Assembly (NCBI GenBank): GCA_031257215.1
Contig: JAIRPC010000038.1
Location: 1-9,739, forward strand
DNA: 9,739 bases
Reading direction: 5' to 3'
Source of the DNA: Eubacteriales Family XIII. Incertae Sedis bacterium
GTDB lineage: Bacteria > Bacillota > Clostridia > Peptostreptococcales > Anaerovoracaceae
Below are positions 1 through 6,610 of this stretch, one piece after another (within the stretch, counting starts at the first letter, position 1; each line of letters starts with the position of its first letter). The notes under the pieces are model-generated. The model worked only from the letters and a program-made list of their open reading frames with translations. It ran no database searches and was not told where the DNA came from. A program made the position numbers and the translations under genes.

Positions 1-2493
1 TGTACGCAGTATTACGAGGACGGCGAGAAGATCAACGACGATATCCGCGCGGAGATCTTGGAGTTCGTGTCAAAGCTCGAAGAAATCATGGGCAAAAAAT
101 TCGGCGACCCCGCCAACCCCCTGCTCGTTTCCGTCCGTTCGGGCGCGCGCGCGTCCATGCCGGGCATGATGGACACGATACTAAATCTAGGGCTGAACGA
201 AACCGTGGTTGAGAGCTTCGCGAAGCAGACGAACAACCCGAGGTTCGCGTACGACAGCTATCGCCGCTTCATCCAGATGTATTCGGATGTCGTGATGGAG
301 GTGGGCAAGAAATATTTCGAGGAGCTTATCGACAAGATGAAGGGCGACCGCGGCGTAACGCTCGATACCGATCTGACTGCGGACGACCTGAAAGAGCTCG
401 CGGAGCAGTTCAAGGCCGAGTACAAGAACAAGATCGGCGAGCCCTTCCCAGAGAACCCGGTCGACCAGCTCTTCGGCGCTATCAAGGCGGTATTCCGCTC
501 GTGGAACAACGACCGCGCGATCTATTACAGGCGCATGAACGACATCCCCGCGTCGTGGGGAACGGCGGTCAACGTGCAGGCCATGGTGTTCGGCAACACG
601 GGCGACACCTCGGGCACGGGCGTCGCTTTCTCGCGCGACCCGGCGACGGGCGAGAAAGGGCTATACGGCGAGTACCTCATGAACGCGCAGGGCGAGGACG
701 TCGTCGCGGGCGTCCGCACGCCACAGTCCATCTCGCAGCTGAAAGACCAGAACCCGGCCGTCTACGAGCAGTTCGTGAATATCGTCCAGAAGCTGGAAGA
801 TCATTACCGCGACATGCAGGACATGGAGTTCACCATAGAGGACGGCAAGCTGTTCATGCTCCAAACTCGCAACGGGAAGCGCACGGCGGCGGCGGCGGTC
901 AAGATCGCCTGCGACCTCGTGGACGAGGGCAAGCGCACCGAGGAGGAAGCGGTGTCCATGATAGACCCGAAACAGCTGGACGCGCTGCTTCACCCGCAGT
1001 TTGACTCGGCGGCTCTGAAAAAGGCCGTACCCATCGGCCAGGGGCTTGGCGCTTCGCCGGGCGCTGCCGTCGGGCAGGTAGTATTCACAGCCGAGGACGC
1101 CACGCGCTGGGCCAAGGACGGCGGCAAGAAAGTCGTGCTGGTCAGGCTCGAAACCTCGCCAGAGGACATAGAGGGCATGAACTACGCGCAGGGCATACTG
1201 ACCGTGCGCGGCGGCAGGACATCACACGCGGCGGTCGTGGCTCGCGGCATGGGCACATGCTGCGTGGCGGGGCTCGGCGAGATAAAGATAGCTGACGACG
1301 AAAAGAGCTTCACGCTCGGAGGCAGGACGATAAACGAGGGCGACTTCATCTCGCTCGACGGCACGACGGGCAATGTCTACGGCGAAGCCATCGACATAGT
1401 TCCCGCTTCCATCAGCGGCTATTTCGACCGCATCATGGGATGGGCCGACAAATACAGGACGCTGAAAGTGCGCACGAACGCGGACACGCCGCATGACGCG
1501 CAGCAGGCGCGCGGCTTCGGCGCGGAGGGCATCGGGCTCTGCCGCACCGAGCATATGTTCTTCGAGGCGGACCGCATAGCGGCCATCCGCGAGATGATCG
1601 TTTCCGAGGATGCAGCGCAGCGCGAAACGGCGCTGGCGAAGCTGCTCCCGATGCAGCGCGGCGATTTCGAGGGGCTGTATGAAGCGATGGAGGGCATGCC
1701 AATAACTATCCGTCTGCTTGACCCGCCGCTGCATGAGTTCCTGCCGACCGACGAGGACGACATAGTGGCGCTCGCGGCGGACATGGGCATCACCGTGTCC
1801 AAGCTCAAAGAGAAGATAACCTCCCTGCATGAGTTCAACCCGATGATGGGGCACAGGGGCTGCCGCCTTGACGTGACCTATCCCGAGATCGGTGTCATGC
1901 AGACCCGCGCCATCATAGAGGCCGCGCTGAACGTACAGAAGAAGCACCCAGAGTGGACGATAGTGCCAGAGATAATGGTTCCGCTCGTTGGCGAGCTGAA
2001 AGAACTGCAATACGTGAAGAACATCATAACGCAGACTGCGGACAAGATCATTGCGGACAGCGGCACGGGCATGAAATACCTCGTCGGCACGATGATAGAG
2101 ATACCCCGTGCGGCGCTCACCGCCGACGAGATCGCGGAAGCCGCGGAATTCTTCTCGTTCGGCACGAACGACCTGACCCAGATGACCTTCGGGTTCAGCC
2201 GCGACGACGCTGGCAATTTCCTCGATTCGTACTACGAGAAGCAGATATACGAGAGCGACCCGTTCGCGCGCCTGGACCAGAACGGCGTAGGCAAGCTGGT
2301 CACGACGGCCGTCGAGCTGGGCAAAAAGACAAGGCCCGACATCAAGCTAGGCATCTGCGGCGAGCACGGCGGCGACCCGTCCTCCGTAGAGTTCTGTCAC
2401 AAAGCAGGCCTGGCATACGTATCCTGCTCCCCGTTCCGCGTGCCAATAGCAAGGCTGGCGGCCGCGCAGGCGGCGATACAGTCGCGGAGGTAG
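1..2493 (+). CDS. ppdK: Pyruvate, phosphate dikinase (5' end outside window)
   Basis: The enzyme interconverts pyruvate + ATP + Pi and PEP + AMP + PPi in the cytoplasm. In anaerobes it often works in PPi-linked glycolysis or in PEP synthesis. The frame is open from base 1 to the TAG at 2491-2493, giving 830 visible residues. The first visible residues (CTQYYEDG) are typical of the family a short way in from its start. Seen: the rest of the ATP-grasp domain (about residues 1-335), the swivelling phosphohistidine domain with GGRTSHAAVVARGMG (catalytic His at visible residue 409), and the PEP/pyruvate TIM barrel with GLCRTEHMFF (about 512-521), SFGTNDLTQM (about 719-728) and GICGEHGGDP (catalytic Cys at 786). 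From memory the His and Cys of the Clostridium symbiosum enzyme are 455 and 831, so about 45 N-terminal residues are missing. Arg precedes TSH where Met is common in PPDK; PEP synthases also have Arg there. The downstream 77 bp show no convincing terminator, only an imperfect hairpin (2503-2521) without a T-run. Confidence 0.97.
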   Translation, partial: CTQYYEDGEKINDDIRAEILEFVSKLEEIMGKKFGDPANPLLVSVRSGARASMPGMMDTILNLGLNETVVESFAKQTNNPRFAYDSYRRFIQMYSDVVMEVGKKYFEELIDKMKGDRGVTLDTDLTADDLKELAEQFKAEYKNKIGEPFPENPVDQLFGAIKAVFRSWNNDRAIYYRRMNDIPASWGTAVNVQAMVFGNTGDTSGTGVAFSRDPATGEKGLYGEYLMNAQGEDVVAGVRTPQSISQLKDQNPAVYEQFVNIVQKLEDHYRDMQDMEFTIEDGKLFMLQTRNGKRTAAAAVKIACDLVDEGKRTEEEAVSMIDPKQLDALLHPQFDSAALKKAVPIGQGLGASPGAAVGQVVFTAEDATRWAKDGGKKVVLVRLETSPEDIEGMNYAQGILTVRGGRTSHAAVVARGMGTCCVAGLGEIKIADDEKSFTLGGRTINEGDFISLDGTTGNVYGEAIDIVPASISGYFDRIMGWADKYRTLKVRTNADTPHDAQQARGFGAEGIGLCRTEHMFFEADRIAAIREMIVSEDAAQRETALAKLLPMQRGDFEGLYEAMEGMPITIRLLDPPLHEFLPTDEDDIVALAADMGITVSKLKEKITSLHEFNPMMGHRGCRLDVTYPEIGVMQTRAIIEAALNVQKKHPEWTIVPEIMVPLVGELKELQYVKNIITQTADKIIADSGTGMKYLVGTMIEIPRAALTADEIAEAAEFFSFGTNDLTQMTFGFSRDDAGNFLDSYYEKQIYESDPFARLDQNGVGKLVTTAVELGKKTRPDIKLGICGEHGGDPSSVEFCHKAGLAYVSCSPFRVPIARLAAAQAAIQSRR

Positions 2494-2515
2494 GAAAGAG
2501 CCTGCCGCTGTAAAG

Positions 2516-2545
2516 CTGGCATAGTGAAAATGAAGTAGTTATTAT
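2516..2545 (+). promoter_or_regulatory. Weak candidate promoter for the transketolase pair
   Basis: CTGGCA (2516-2521) and TATTAT (2540-2545) are 18 bp apart in the A+T-rich gap before the transketolase genes. This would give a start near 2552 and a leader of about 20 nt. The match is modest: four of six bases at -35 and five of six at -10. Readthrough from ppdK is an alternative because no clear terminator separates the genes. Confidence 0.25.
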
Positions 2546-2570
2546 CCGAGATTTTATTAGGAGGATTTAT

Positions 2571-3407
2571 ATGGATAAGGAAACAGCGCGTGAACGGAAA
2601 CGTTTCGCAAAAAGAATCCAAATGGAAACAGTCAAAATGATTGCGAAATTGGGGGTCGGGCATATAGGAGGGGCACTTTCTATGGCGGATCTCTTGGCCG
2701 TGTTATATGGTGGCCAGCTGCGCCATGATCCACAAAATCCTCAGTGGAAAGGTCGTGACTGGCTGGTATGCTCCAAAGGGCATGCCGGCCCGGGGCTTTA
2801 TGCGGCGCTAGCATTAAGAGGCTATTTCCCGCTTGAACAACTGGATACACTCAATCGCCCAGGCACAATGCTTCCTAGCCACTGCGACCGAAATCTTACT
2901 TTGGGTATTGATATGACTACTGGCTCACTCGGACAAGGGGCATCTTCCGCGGCAGGCATAGCGCTGGCGCATAAATTGGACAAAGCTGAAAACATAGTAT
3001 ACCTTATCCTTGGCGACGGTGAAATACAGGAAGGGCAAGTTTGGGAGATGGCATTATTTGCCGCCCAACAAAAATTATCTAACCTGATTGTTTTTGTTGA
3101 CAACAATCACCTGCAGATAGATGGCCCCACCGACGAAGTCAACAGTCTAGGGGATATCGCAGCGAAGTTCCGCAGTTTTGGATGGTTTGCAGCAGATGTA
3201 TGTGGTCATGACCCAGTTGCGATTGACGATGCAATCGAGCTGGCAAAACGCCAAACTGAAGCCCCTAGCGTCATTGTTTTGGATACAGTAAAAGGCAATG
3301 GATGGACTGCTACCGCAGGCAAAGCTGGAAGCCACAGCAGAACAATTTCAGAAGACGAAAAAAATGAAGCTCTTCTTGAAATGCAGCAAGCTTATGATGA
3401 GATATAG
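2571..3407 (+). CDS. Transketolase, N-terminal (ThDP-binding) subunit
   Basis: This is the first half of a split transketolase, 278 aa, which must pair with the next gene to make an active enzyme transferring a two-carbon ketol unit between sugar phosphates. Seen: GHIGG (30-34), SKGHAGPGLYAAL (68-80), GSLGQGASSAAGIAL (118-132), and the ThDP/Mg motif starting GDGEIQEGQ (148-156) and ending in DNN (177-179), with VLDTVKGNG near the end. The ATG has a strong AGGAGG (2559-2564) six bases upstream. The gene is much more A+T-rich than its flanks: the line 3001-3060 is 47% G+C, while 601-660 in ppdK is 75%. This suggests a different origin. The usual 'KG.G..F.E' C-terminus is replaced by WTATAGKAGSHSRTISEDE. 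Split transketolases include pentose-phosphate enzymes and specialised ones (apulose-4-phosphate, sulfofructose); no sugar kinase or transporter is adjacent to point to one of these, so the substrate is left open. Confidence 0.93.
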   Translation: MDKETARERKRFAKRIQMETVKMIAKLGVGHIGGALSMADLLAVLYGGQLRHDPQNPQWKGRDWLVCSKGHAGPGLYAALALRGYFPLEQLDTLNRPGTMLPSHCDRNLTLGIDMTTGSLGQGASSAAGIALAHKLDKAENIVYLILGDGEIQEGQVWEMALFAAQQKLSNLIVFVDNNHLQIDGPTDEVNSLGDIAAKFRSFGWFAADVCGHDPVAIDDAIELAKRQTEAPSVIVLDTVKGNGWTATAGKAGSHSRTISEDEKNEALLEMQQAYDEI

Positions 3408-3418
3408 GCGGTGAGAAT

Positions 3419-4384
3419 ATGAGTATCAATATTTTAAAAGAAATAAAAAACGATAATGAAGAAATGCGTTCCGCGATGTGCGAAACCATGATCGAGTTAG
3501 CTGAAAAAAACGATAATATCATATTGCTGGATGCCGACCTTATGACGGCTATGGGCACAAAGCCTTTCCAGAAGAAGTTTCCCGATAGAGCGGTGGATGT
3601 CGGTATCCAGGAAGCTAATATGGTTGGCGTTGCGGCAGGATTGTCAGTTGCGGGCAAGATACCATTTGCGCACACTTTCGCTCCGTTCATGACACGCCGT
3701 GCGCTTGATCAAGTATTTATTTCCGCTGCCTATGCCAAATTGAATGTGAAGCTTATTGGCTCTGATCCAGGGATTACTGCTTCGCTTAATGGCGGAACGC
3801 ATATGCCGTTTGAAGATATGGGCATTATGCGCCTTATCCCGCAAGCCACCGTTATTGAACCCACGGACACAGTTCAGCTCAAAAATATATTGAAGCAAAT
3901 TGTCGATATATATGGCGTTCATTATCTTCGCGTAGTACGCAAAACAACACCGCGCGTTTATGAGGATGGCTCGACGTTCACCATCGGAAAATCGGTGCTA
4001 TTGCGCGATGGATCCGATGTCTCGATAATAGCGAGCGGCTATCTGGTAAGCCAGGCATTAGAAGCCGCCAATTTGCTTGCAGAAGAAAATATTTCAGCCC
4101 GCGTTATTGATATGTTTACATGGAAACCGATCGACGAAGAAGCGATAGTTGCGTCAGCAGACAAAACTGGGGCTATCGTTACGGCTGAAAACCACAATAT
4201 TGTAGGAGGTCTTGGCGCGGCTGTGTCCAATGTCCTCGTTTCGAACAAACCCGTTCCGGTTGAGATGGTGGGTGTACATGATCAGTTTGGTGAAGTAGGT
4301 CCTGTTGGCTATCTTGCAGAAAGATATGGGCTTACCGCAAGCGATATTGTAAAGGCGAGCAAGCGTGCCATTAAACGCAAGTGA
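3419..4384 (+). CDS. Transketolase, C-terminal (Pyr + C-terminal domain) subunit
   Basis: This is the partner of the preceding gene, 321 aa, with only 11 bp between them, so the two are almost certainly cotranscribed. It supplies the pyrimidine-binding domain and the C-terminal domain. Seen: DVGIQEANMVGVAAGLS, with the Glu (residue 65) that activates the ThDP ring; AHTFAPFMTRRALDQV (84-99); GGTHMPFEDMG (125-135); and the C-terminal domain from about residue 190 (SIIASGYLVSQALEAANLL). The ATG has only a weak GGTGA (3410-3414) in front, which suits coupling to the upstream stop. The 5' end is very A+T-rich (3421-3480 is 30% G+C), in line with the N-terminal subunit and unlike ppdK or arsM. A relative of the family, 1-deoxyxylulose-5-phosphate synthase, is one fused chain, so the split argues for transketolase. 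Confidence 0.92.
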   Translation: MSINILKEIKNDNEEMRSAMCETMIELAEKNDNIILLDADLMTAMGTKPFQKKFPDRAVDVGIQEANMVGVAAGLSVAGKIPFAHTFAPFMTRRALDQVFISAAYAKLNVKLIGSDPGITASLNGGTHMPFEDMGIMRLIPQATVIEPTDTVQLKNILKQIVDIYGVHYLRVVRKTTPRVYEDGSTFTIGKSVLLRDGSDVSIIASGYLVSQALEAANLLAEENISARVIDMFTWKPIDEEAIVASADKTGAIVTAENHNIVGGLGAAVSNVLVSNKPVPVEMVGVHDQFGEVGPVGYLAERYGLTASDIVKASKRAIKRK

Positions 4385-4415
4385 TAGCAGTTTATCGAAA
4401 TGTGTCCAGGCTGAT

Positions 4416-4420
4416 GGAGG
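4416..4420 (+). promoter_or_regulatory. Ribosome binding site fixing a GTG start for arsM
   Basis: GGAGG lies six bases upstream of GTG at 4427. The spacing is ideal and no ATG in frame gives a complete N-terminus, so the GTG is taken as the start. Confidence 0.75.
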
Positions 4421-4426
4421 CATATT

Positions 4427-5482
4427 GTGGACAAGCTGCAGGAAAGCATAAAGGAATACTATGGCCGCACGCTTGGCGGCAGGGGTGATTTGCAGAGCGG
4501 GGCTTGCTGCTGTTCGCCAGACGCTCTGTCGGACGAAGTGAAAGCCGTGCTTCCCTTGATTGCCGACGAGGTGATGGAGCGGTTTTATGGCTGCGGTTCG
4601 CCCATACCGCCCTTGCTCGACGGCGCGGCGGTTCTTGACCTCGGGTGCGGCAGCGGCCGCGATGTGTACGTGGCGGCGAAGCTCGTCGGCGAGCGGGGCA
4701 GGGTGGTCGGCGTGGACATGACGCAGGAGCAGCTGGACGTGGCACGGAAATACGAGGACGAGCAGAGGGCTCGCTTTGGCTATGAAAGGTCGAACGTCAC
4801 GTTCCTGCACGGATATATTGAGGATCTTGGCTCGCTTGGCATAGCCGATGCGTCTATGGACGTTGTGATATCGAATTGCGTCATCAACCTGTCCACGTCC
4901 AAGGAAAGCGTGTTCAGGGAAATCCACAGGGTGTTGAAGCCTGGCGGCGAGCTGTATTTTTCCGACGTGTTTGCGGACAGGCGCATTCCTGACGCACCCC
5001 GCACCGACCCGTTGCTGCGCGGCGAGTGCCTTGGCGGCGCCATGTACACCGAGGATTTCAGGCGCGTCATGCAGGGCGTGGGCTTCACGGATTTCCGCTG
5101 CCTTTCGGTTCGCGGCATCACTATCGGCAACAGCGAGATAGAGAAAAAGGTAGGCTTCGCGAATTTCACGGAGAGAACGATCCGCGCGTTCAAGCTGGAC
5201 GGCCTTGAAGACATCTGCGAGGACTATGGCCAGGTTGCCTGCTACGACGGGTGCATTGAGGGCTTCCCGCATTATTTTGACCTGGACGACCACCACCGCT
5301 TCTACACGGGAAAGCCCATGCTGGTTTGCGGCAATACTGCGTCGATGCTCACGGACACTCGCTATGCCGCCGCATTCTCGGTAATGGGCGACCGCTCCGT
5401 GCATTTCGGCGCGTTCGGCTGCGGCGCACCTGGCGATGCGGCGGTATCCGCGCCGCTGGATGGCGGTTCATCTTGCTGTTGA
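4427..5482 (+). CDS. arsM: Arsenite S-adenosylmethionine methyltransferase
   Basis: The enzyme methylates As(III) with S-adenosylmethionine to mono-, di- and trimethylated species, the last volatile, in the cytoplasm. It is full length at 351 aa. Seen: the SAM-binding motif VLDLGCGSGRD (69-79) with the acidic residue of VVGVDMTQEQL (93-103), SNCVINLS (149-156), KPGGELYFSD (171-180) and RGECLGGA (198-205). The As(III)-binding cysteines of characterised ArsM (Cys72, Cys174, Cys224 in the Cyanidioschyzon enzyme, from memory) correspond to Cys56 (YGCG), Cys151 and Cys201; the spacing of 50 between the last two is the same. There is also a CCC run at 27-29 and a C-terminal GSSCC, both common themes in the family. 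No arsR, arsB/acr3 or arsC is nearby. It follows the transketolase genes by 42 bp without a visible terminator, yet its base composition (4621-4680 is 73% G+C) matches the host. Confidence 0.95.
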   Translation: MDKLQESIKEYYGRTLGGRGDLQSGACCCSPDALSDEVKAVLPLIADEVMERFYGCGSPIPPLLDGAAVLDLGCGSGRDVYVAAKLVGERGRVVGVDMTQEQLDVARKYEDEQRARFGYERSNVTFLHGYIEDLGSLGIADASMDVVISNCVINLSTSKESVFREIHRVLKPGGELYFSDVFADRRIPDAPRTDPLLRGECLGGAMYTEDFRRVMQGVGFTDFRCLSVRGITIGNSEIEKKVGFANFTERTIRAFKLDGLEDICEDYGQVACYDGCIEGFPHYFDLDDHHRFYTGKPMLVCGNTASMLTDTRYAAAFSVMGDRSVHFGAFGCGAPGDAAVSAPLDGGSSCC

Positions 5483-5508
5483 AACCCATACAGGCTTTCG
5501 GCAATTAA

Positions 5509-5519
5509 TGTAAATTACA
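5509..5519. promoter_or_regulatory. Perfect 11-bp dyad, candidate operator
   Basis: TGTAAATTACA is a perfect inverted repeat (TGTAA/TTACA around a central A). It ends two bases before the -35 box of the yhaM promoter, where an activator or repressor could sit. It may equally be just A+T-rich upstream sequence contacting RNA polymerase. The binding protein, if any, is unknown. Confidence 0.3.
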
Positions 5520-5520
5520 C

Positions 5521-5549
5521 TTGAATTATACAGTAGGCTGTGCTATAAT
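5521..5549 (+). promoter_or_regulatory. Sigma-A promoter with extended -10, for the yhaM-recD2-comF operon
   Basis: TTGAAT (5521-5526) and a perfect TATAAT (5544-5549) are separated by exactly 17 bp, and the TG of an extended -10 (TGC before TATAAT) is present. The predicted start is about 5555-5557, leaving a leader of about 95 nt before the ATG at 5651. This is the best promoter in the window by consensus match. Confidence 0.8.
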
Positions 5550-5554
5550 AATAT

Positions 5555-5581
5555 GGTATCGGGTTATCTGATTCCGATGCC
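5555..5581 (+). promoter_or_regulatory. Hairpin at the very 5' end of the yhaM leader
   Basis: GGTATCGG (5555-5562) pairs with CCGATGCC (5574-5581) over eight base pairs, one of them a G-T wobble, closing an 11-nt loop. It begins at the predicted transcription start, so the mRNA would carry a terminal stem that could protect its 5' end. There is no T-run after it, so it is not a terminator. Confidence 0.5.
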
Positions 5582-5650
5582 AATAACTAGACTGCTTATC
5601 GCATGTTGGGCTACGGAGAGGAGCAATAACGGGAACGTTGTGACCACATT

Positions 5651-6610
5651 ATGAAAGAACATTATATCAACCAGCTTGTCACGGGCGAGGAGATCGTGGA
5701 CTTTTTCCTCATCAAAGAGATTTCGGTCAAGGTCGGCTCGAACAAGAAGCAATACCTCGACCTGCGGCTCGCCGACTGCACGGGCGATTTGTTCGCCAAG
5801 AAATGGGATATTTCGGACGAGGAGCTTGAAGGCTTGGGTCGCTTCAAGGCGGGCGATATCATCAAGGTGAAGGCTCTCGTCACGGAATGGAATAACGCTC
5901 GGCAGTTAAAATTATCAAAAATCAGGCATTCAAACCAGGAGGATGGGCTTGATCGAAACGATTTCTACAAGTCCGCGCCGGAGGATCCTGATGATATGTT
6001 CAGGTTTATCATGGAGCGCGCGGAGCGGATAGGCGATGAGGATTTGCGTGCAGTCTCGGTCAAGCTGCTTGCGGACAACAGGGACAGCCTGCGCTACTAC
6101 CCGGCGGCATCGCGCAACCATCACGCGGAGTACGCGGGGCTTCTGTGGCATATGAAGCGCATGCTCATGATGGCGGACAGGTACTGCGAGGTCTACACGA
6201 TCCTGGAGCCCGACCTGCTGGCCTGCGGTGTCATCATCCACGACATTGAGAAGCTCCGCGAGATGAACGCGGACGAGAACGGGGTGGTGTCGGAGTACAG
6301 CTTTGAGGGCATTCTGCTGGGGCATCTGGTGCAGGGCGCGGCGCGGATCAGGCAGCTCGCGGGCGAGCTTGGGGTTTCCGACGAAAAGACGGTCATGCTC
6401 GAACATATGATAGTGTCGCACCACTACGAGCCGGAGTTCGGCAGCCCAAGGCGGCCGATGTTCCCCGAAGCGGAGGCACTGCACTACCTGGACATGGTTG
6501 ACGCGAAGATGTACGATTTCGAGGAGGCTCTCGCGGGCGCGGCGGTAGGCGGGTTCTCCGACCGCGTATGGACGCTCGACAACCGCCAGATATACAAGCG
6601 GACATGGTAG
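5651..6610 (+). CDS. yhaM: 3'-5' exoribonuclease of the YhaM family (OB-fold + HD domain)
   Basis: YhaM proteins trim short single-stranded 3' ends of RNA (and DNA in some reports) in Bacillota. This one has 319 aa, near the length of Bacillus subtilis YhaM. Seen: an N-terminal OB-fold nucleic-acid domain (about residues 15-92, with YLDLRLADCTGDLFAKKWD and FKAGDIIKVKALVTEWNNARQLKLSKIR), then an HD metal-dependent phosphohydrolase domain (about 150-300) with HHAEYAGLLWH (157-166), the HD doublet His197-Asp198 in IIHDIEK, GHL (224-226), EHMIVSHH (251-258) and YLDMVDAKM (279-287). YhaM relatives usually read HDIGK; here the Gly is Glu. The ATG is fixed by a TAA at 5627-5629 in the same frame with no ATG, GTG or TTG between. 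No Shine-Dalgarno lies at normal distance: the purine-rich GGAGAGGAG (5615-5623) is 27 bases away. The gene starts an operon with recD2 and comF. Confidence 0.92.
   Translation: MKEHYINQLVTGEEIVDFFLIKEISVKVGSNKKQYLDLRLADCTGDLFAKKWDISDEELEGLGRFKAGDIIKVKALVTEWNNARQLKLSKIRHSNQEDGLDRNDFYKSAPEDPDDMFRFIMERAERIGDEDLRAVSVKLLADNRDSLRYYPAASRNHHAEYAGLLWHMKRMLMMADRYCEVYTILEPDLLACGVIIHDIEKLREMNADENGVVSEYSFEGILLGHLVQGAARIRQLAGELGVSDEKTVMLEHMIVSHHYEPEFGSPRRPMFPEAEALHYLDMVDAKMYDFEEALAGAAVGGFSDRVWTLDNRQIYKRTW

Noticed and set aside
2503..2521. Terminator after ppdK
   Set aside because: TGCC/GGCA with an inner GCT/AGC makes a 7-bp stem with one bulge, but no run of T follows; a factor-independent terminator is not supported.
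4154..5404. A long open frame on the minus strand (416 codons) across arsM and the end of the transketolase genes
   Set aside because: It is antisense to arsM, whose conserved motifs and cysteines are certain. The translation is His/Arg/Ala-rich without recognisable domains, as expected for a shadow in G+C-rich sequence.
5603..5629. Eight-codon leader peptide MLGYGEEQ in the yhaM leader
   Set aside because: There is no ribosome binding site before its ATG and no run of regulatory codons; it is within chance expectation.
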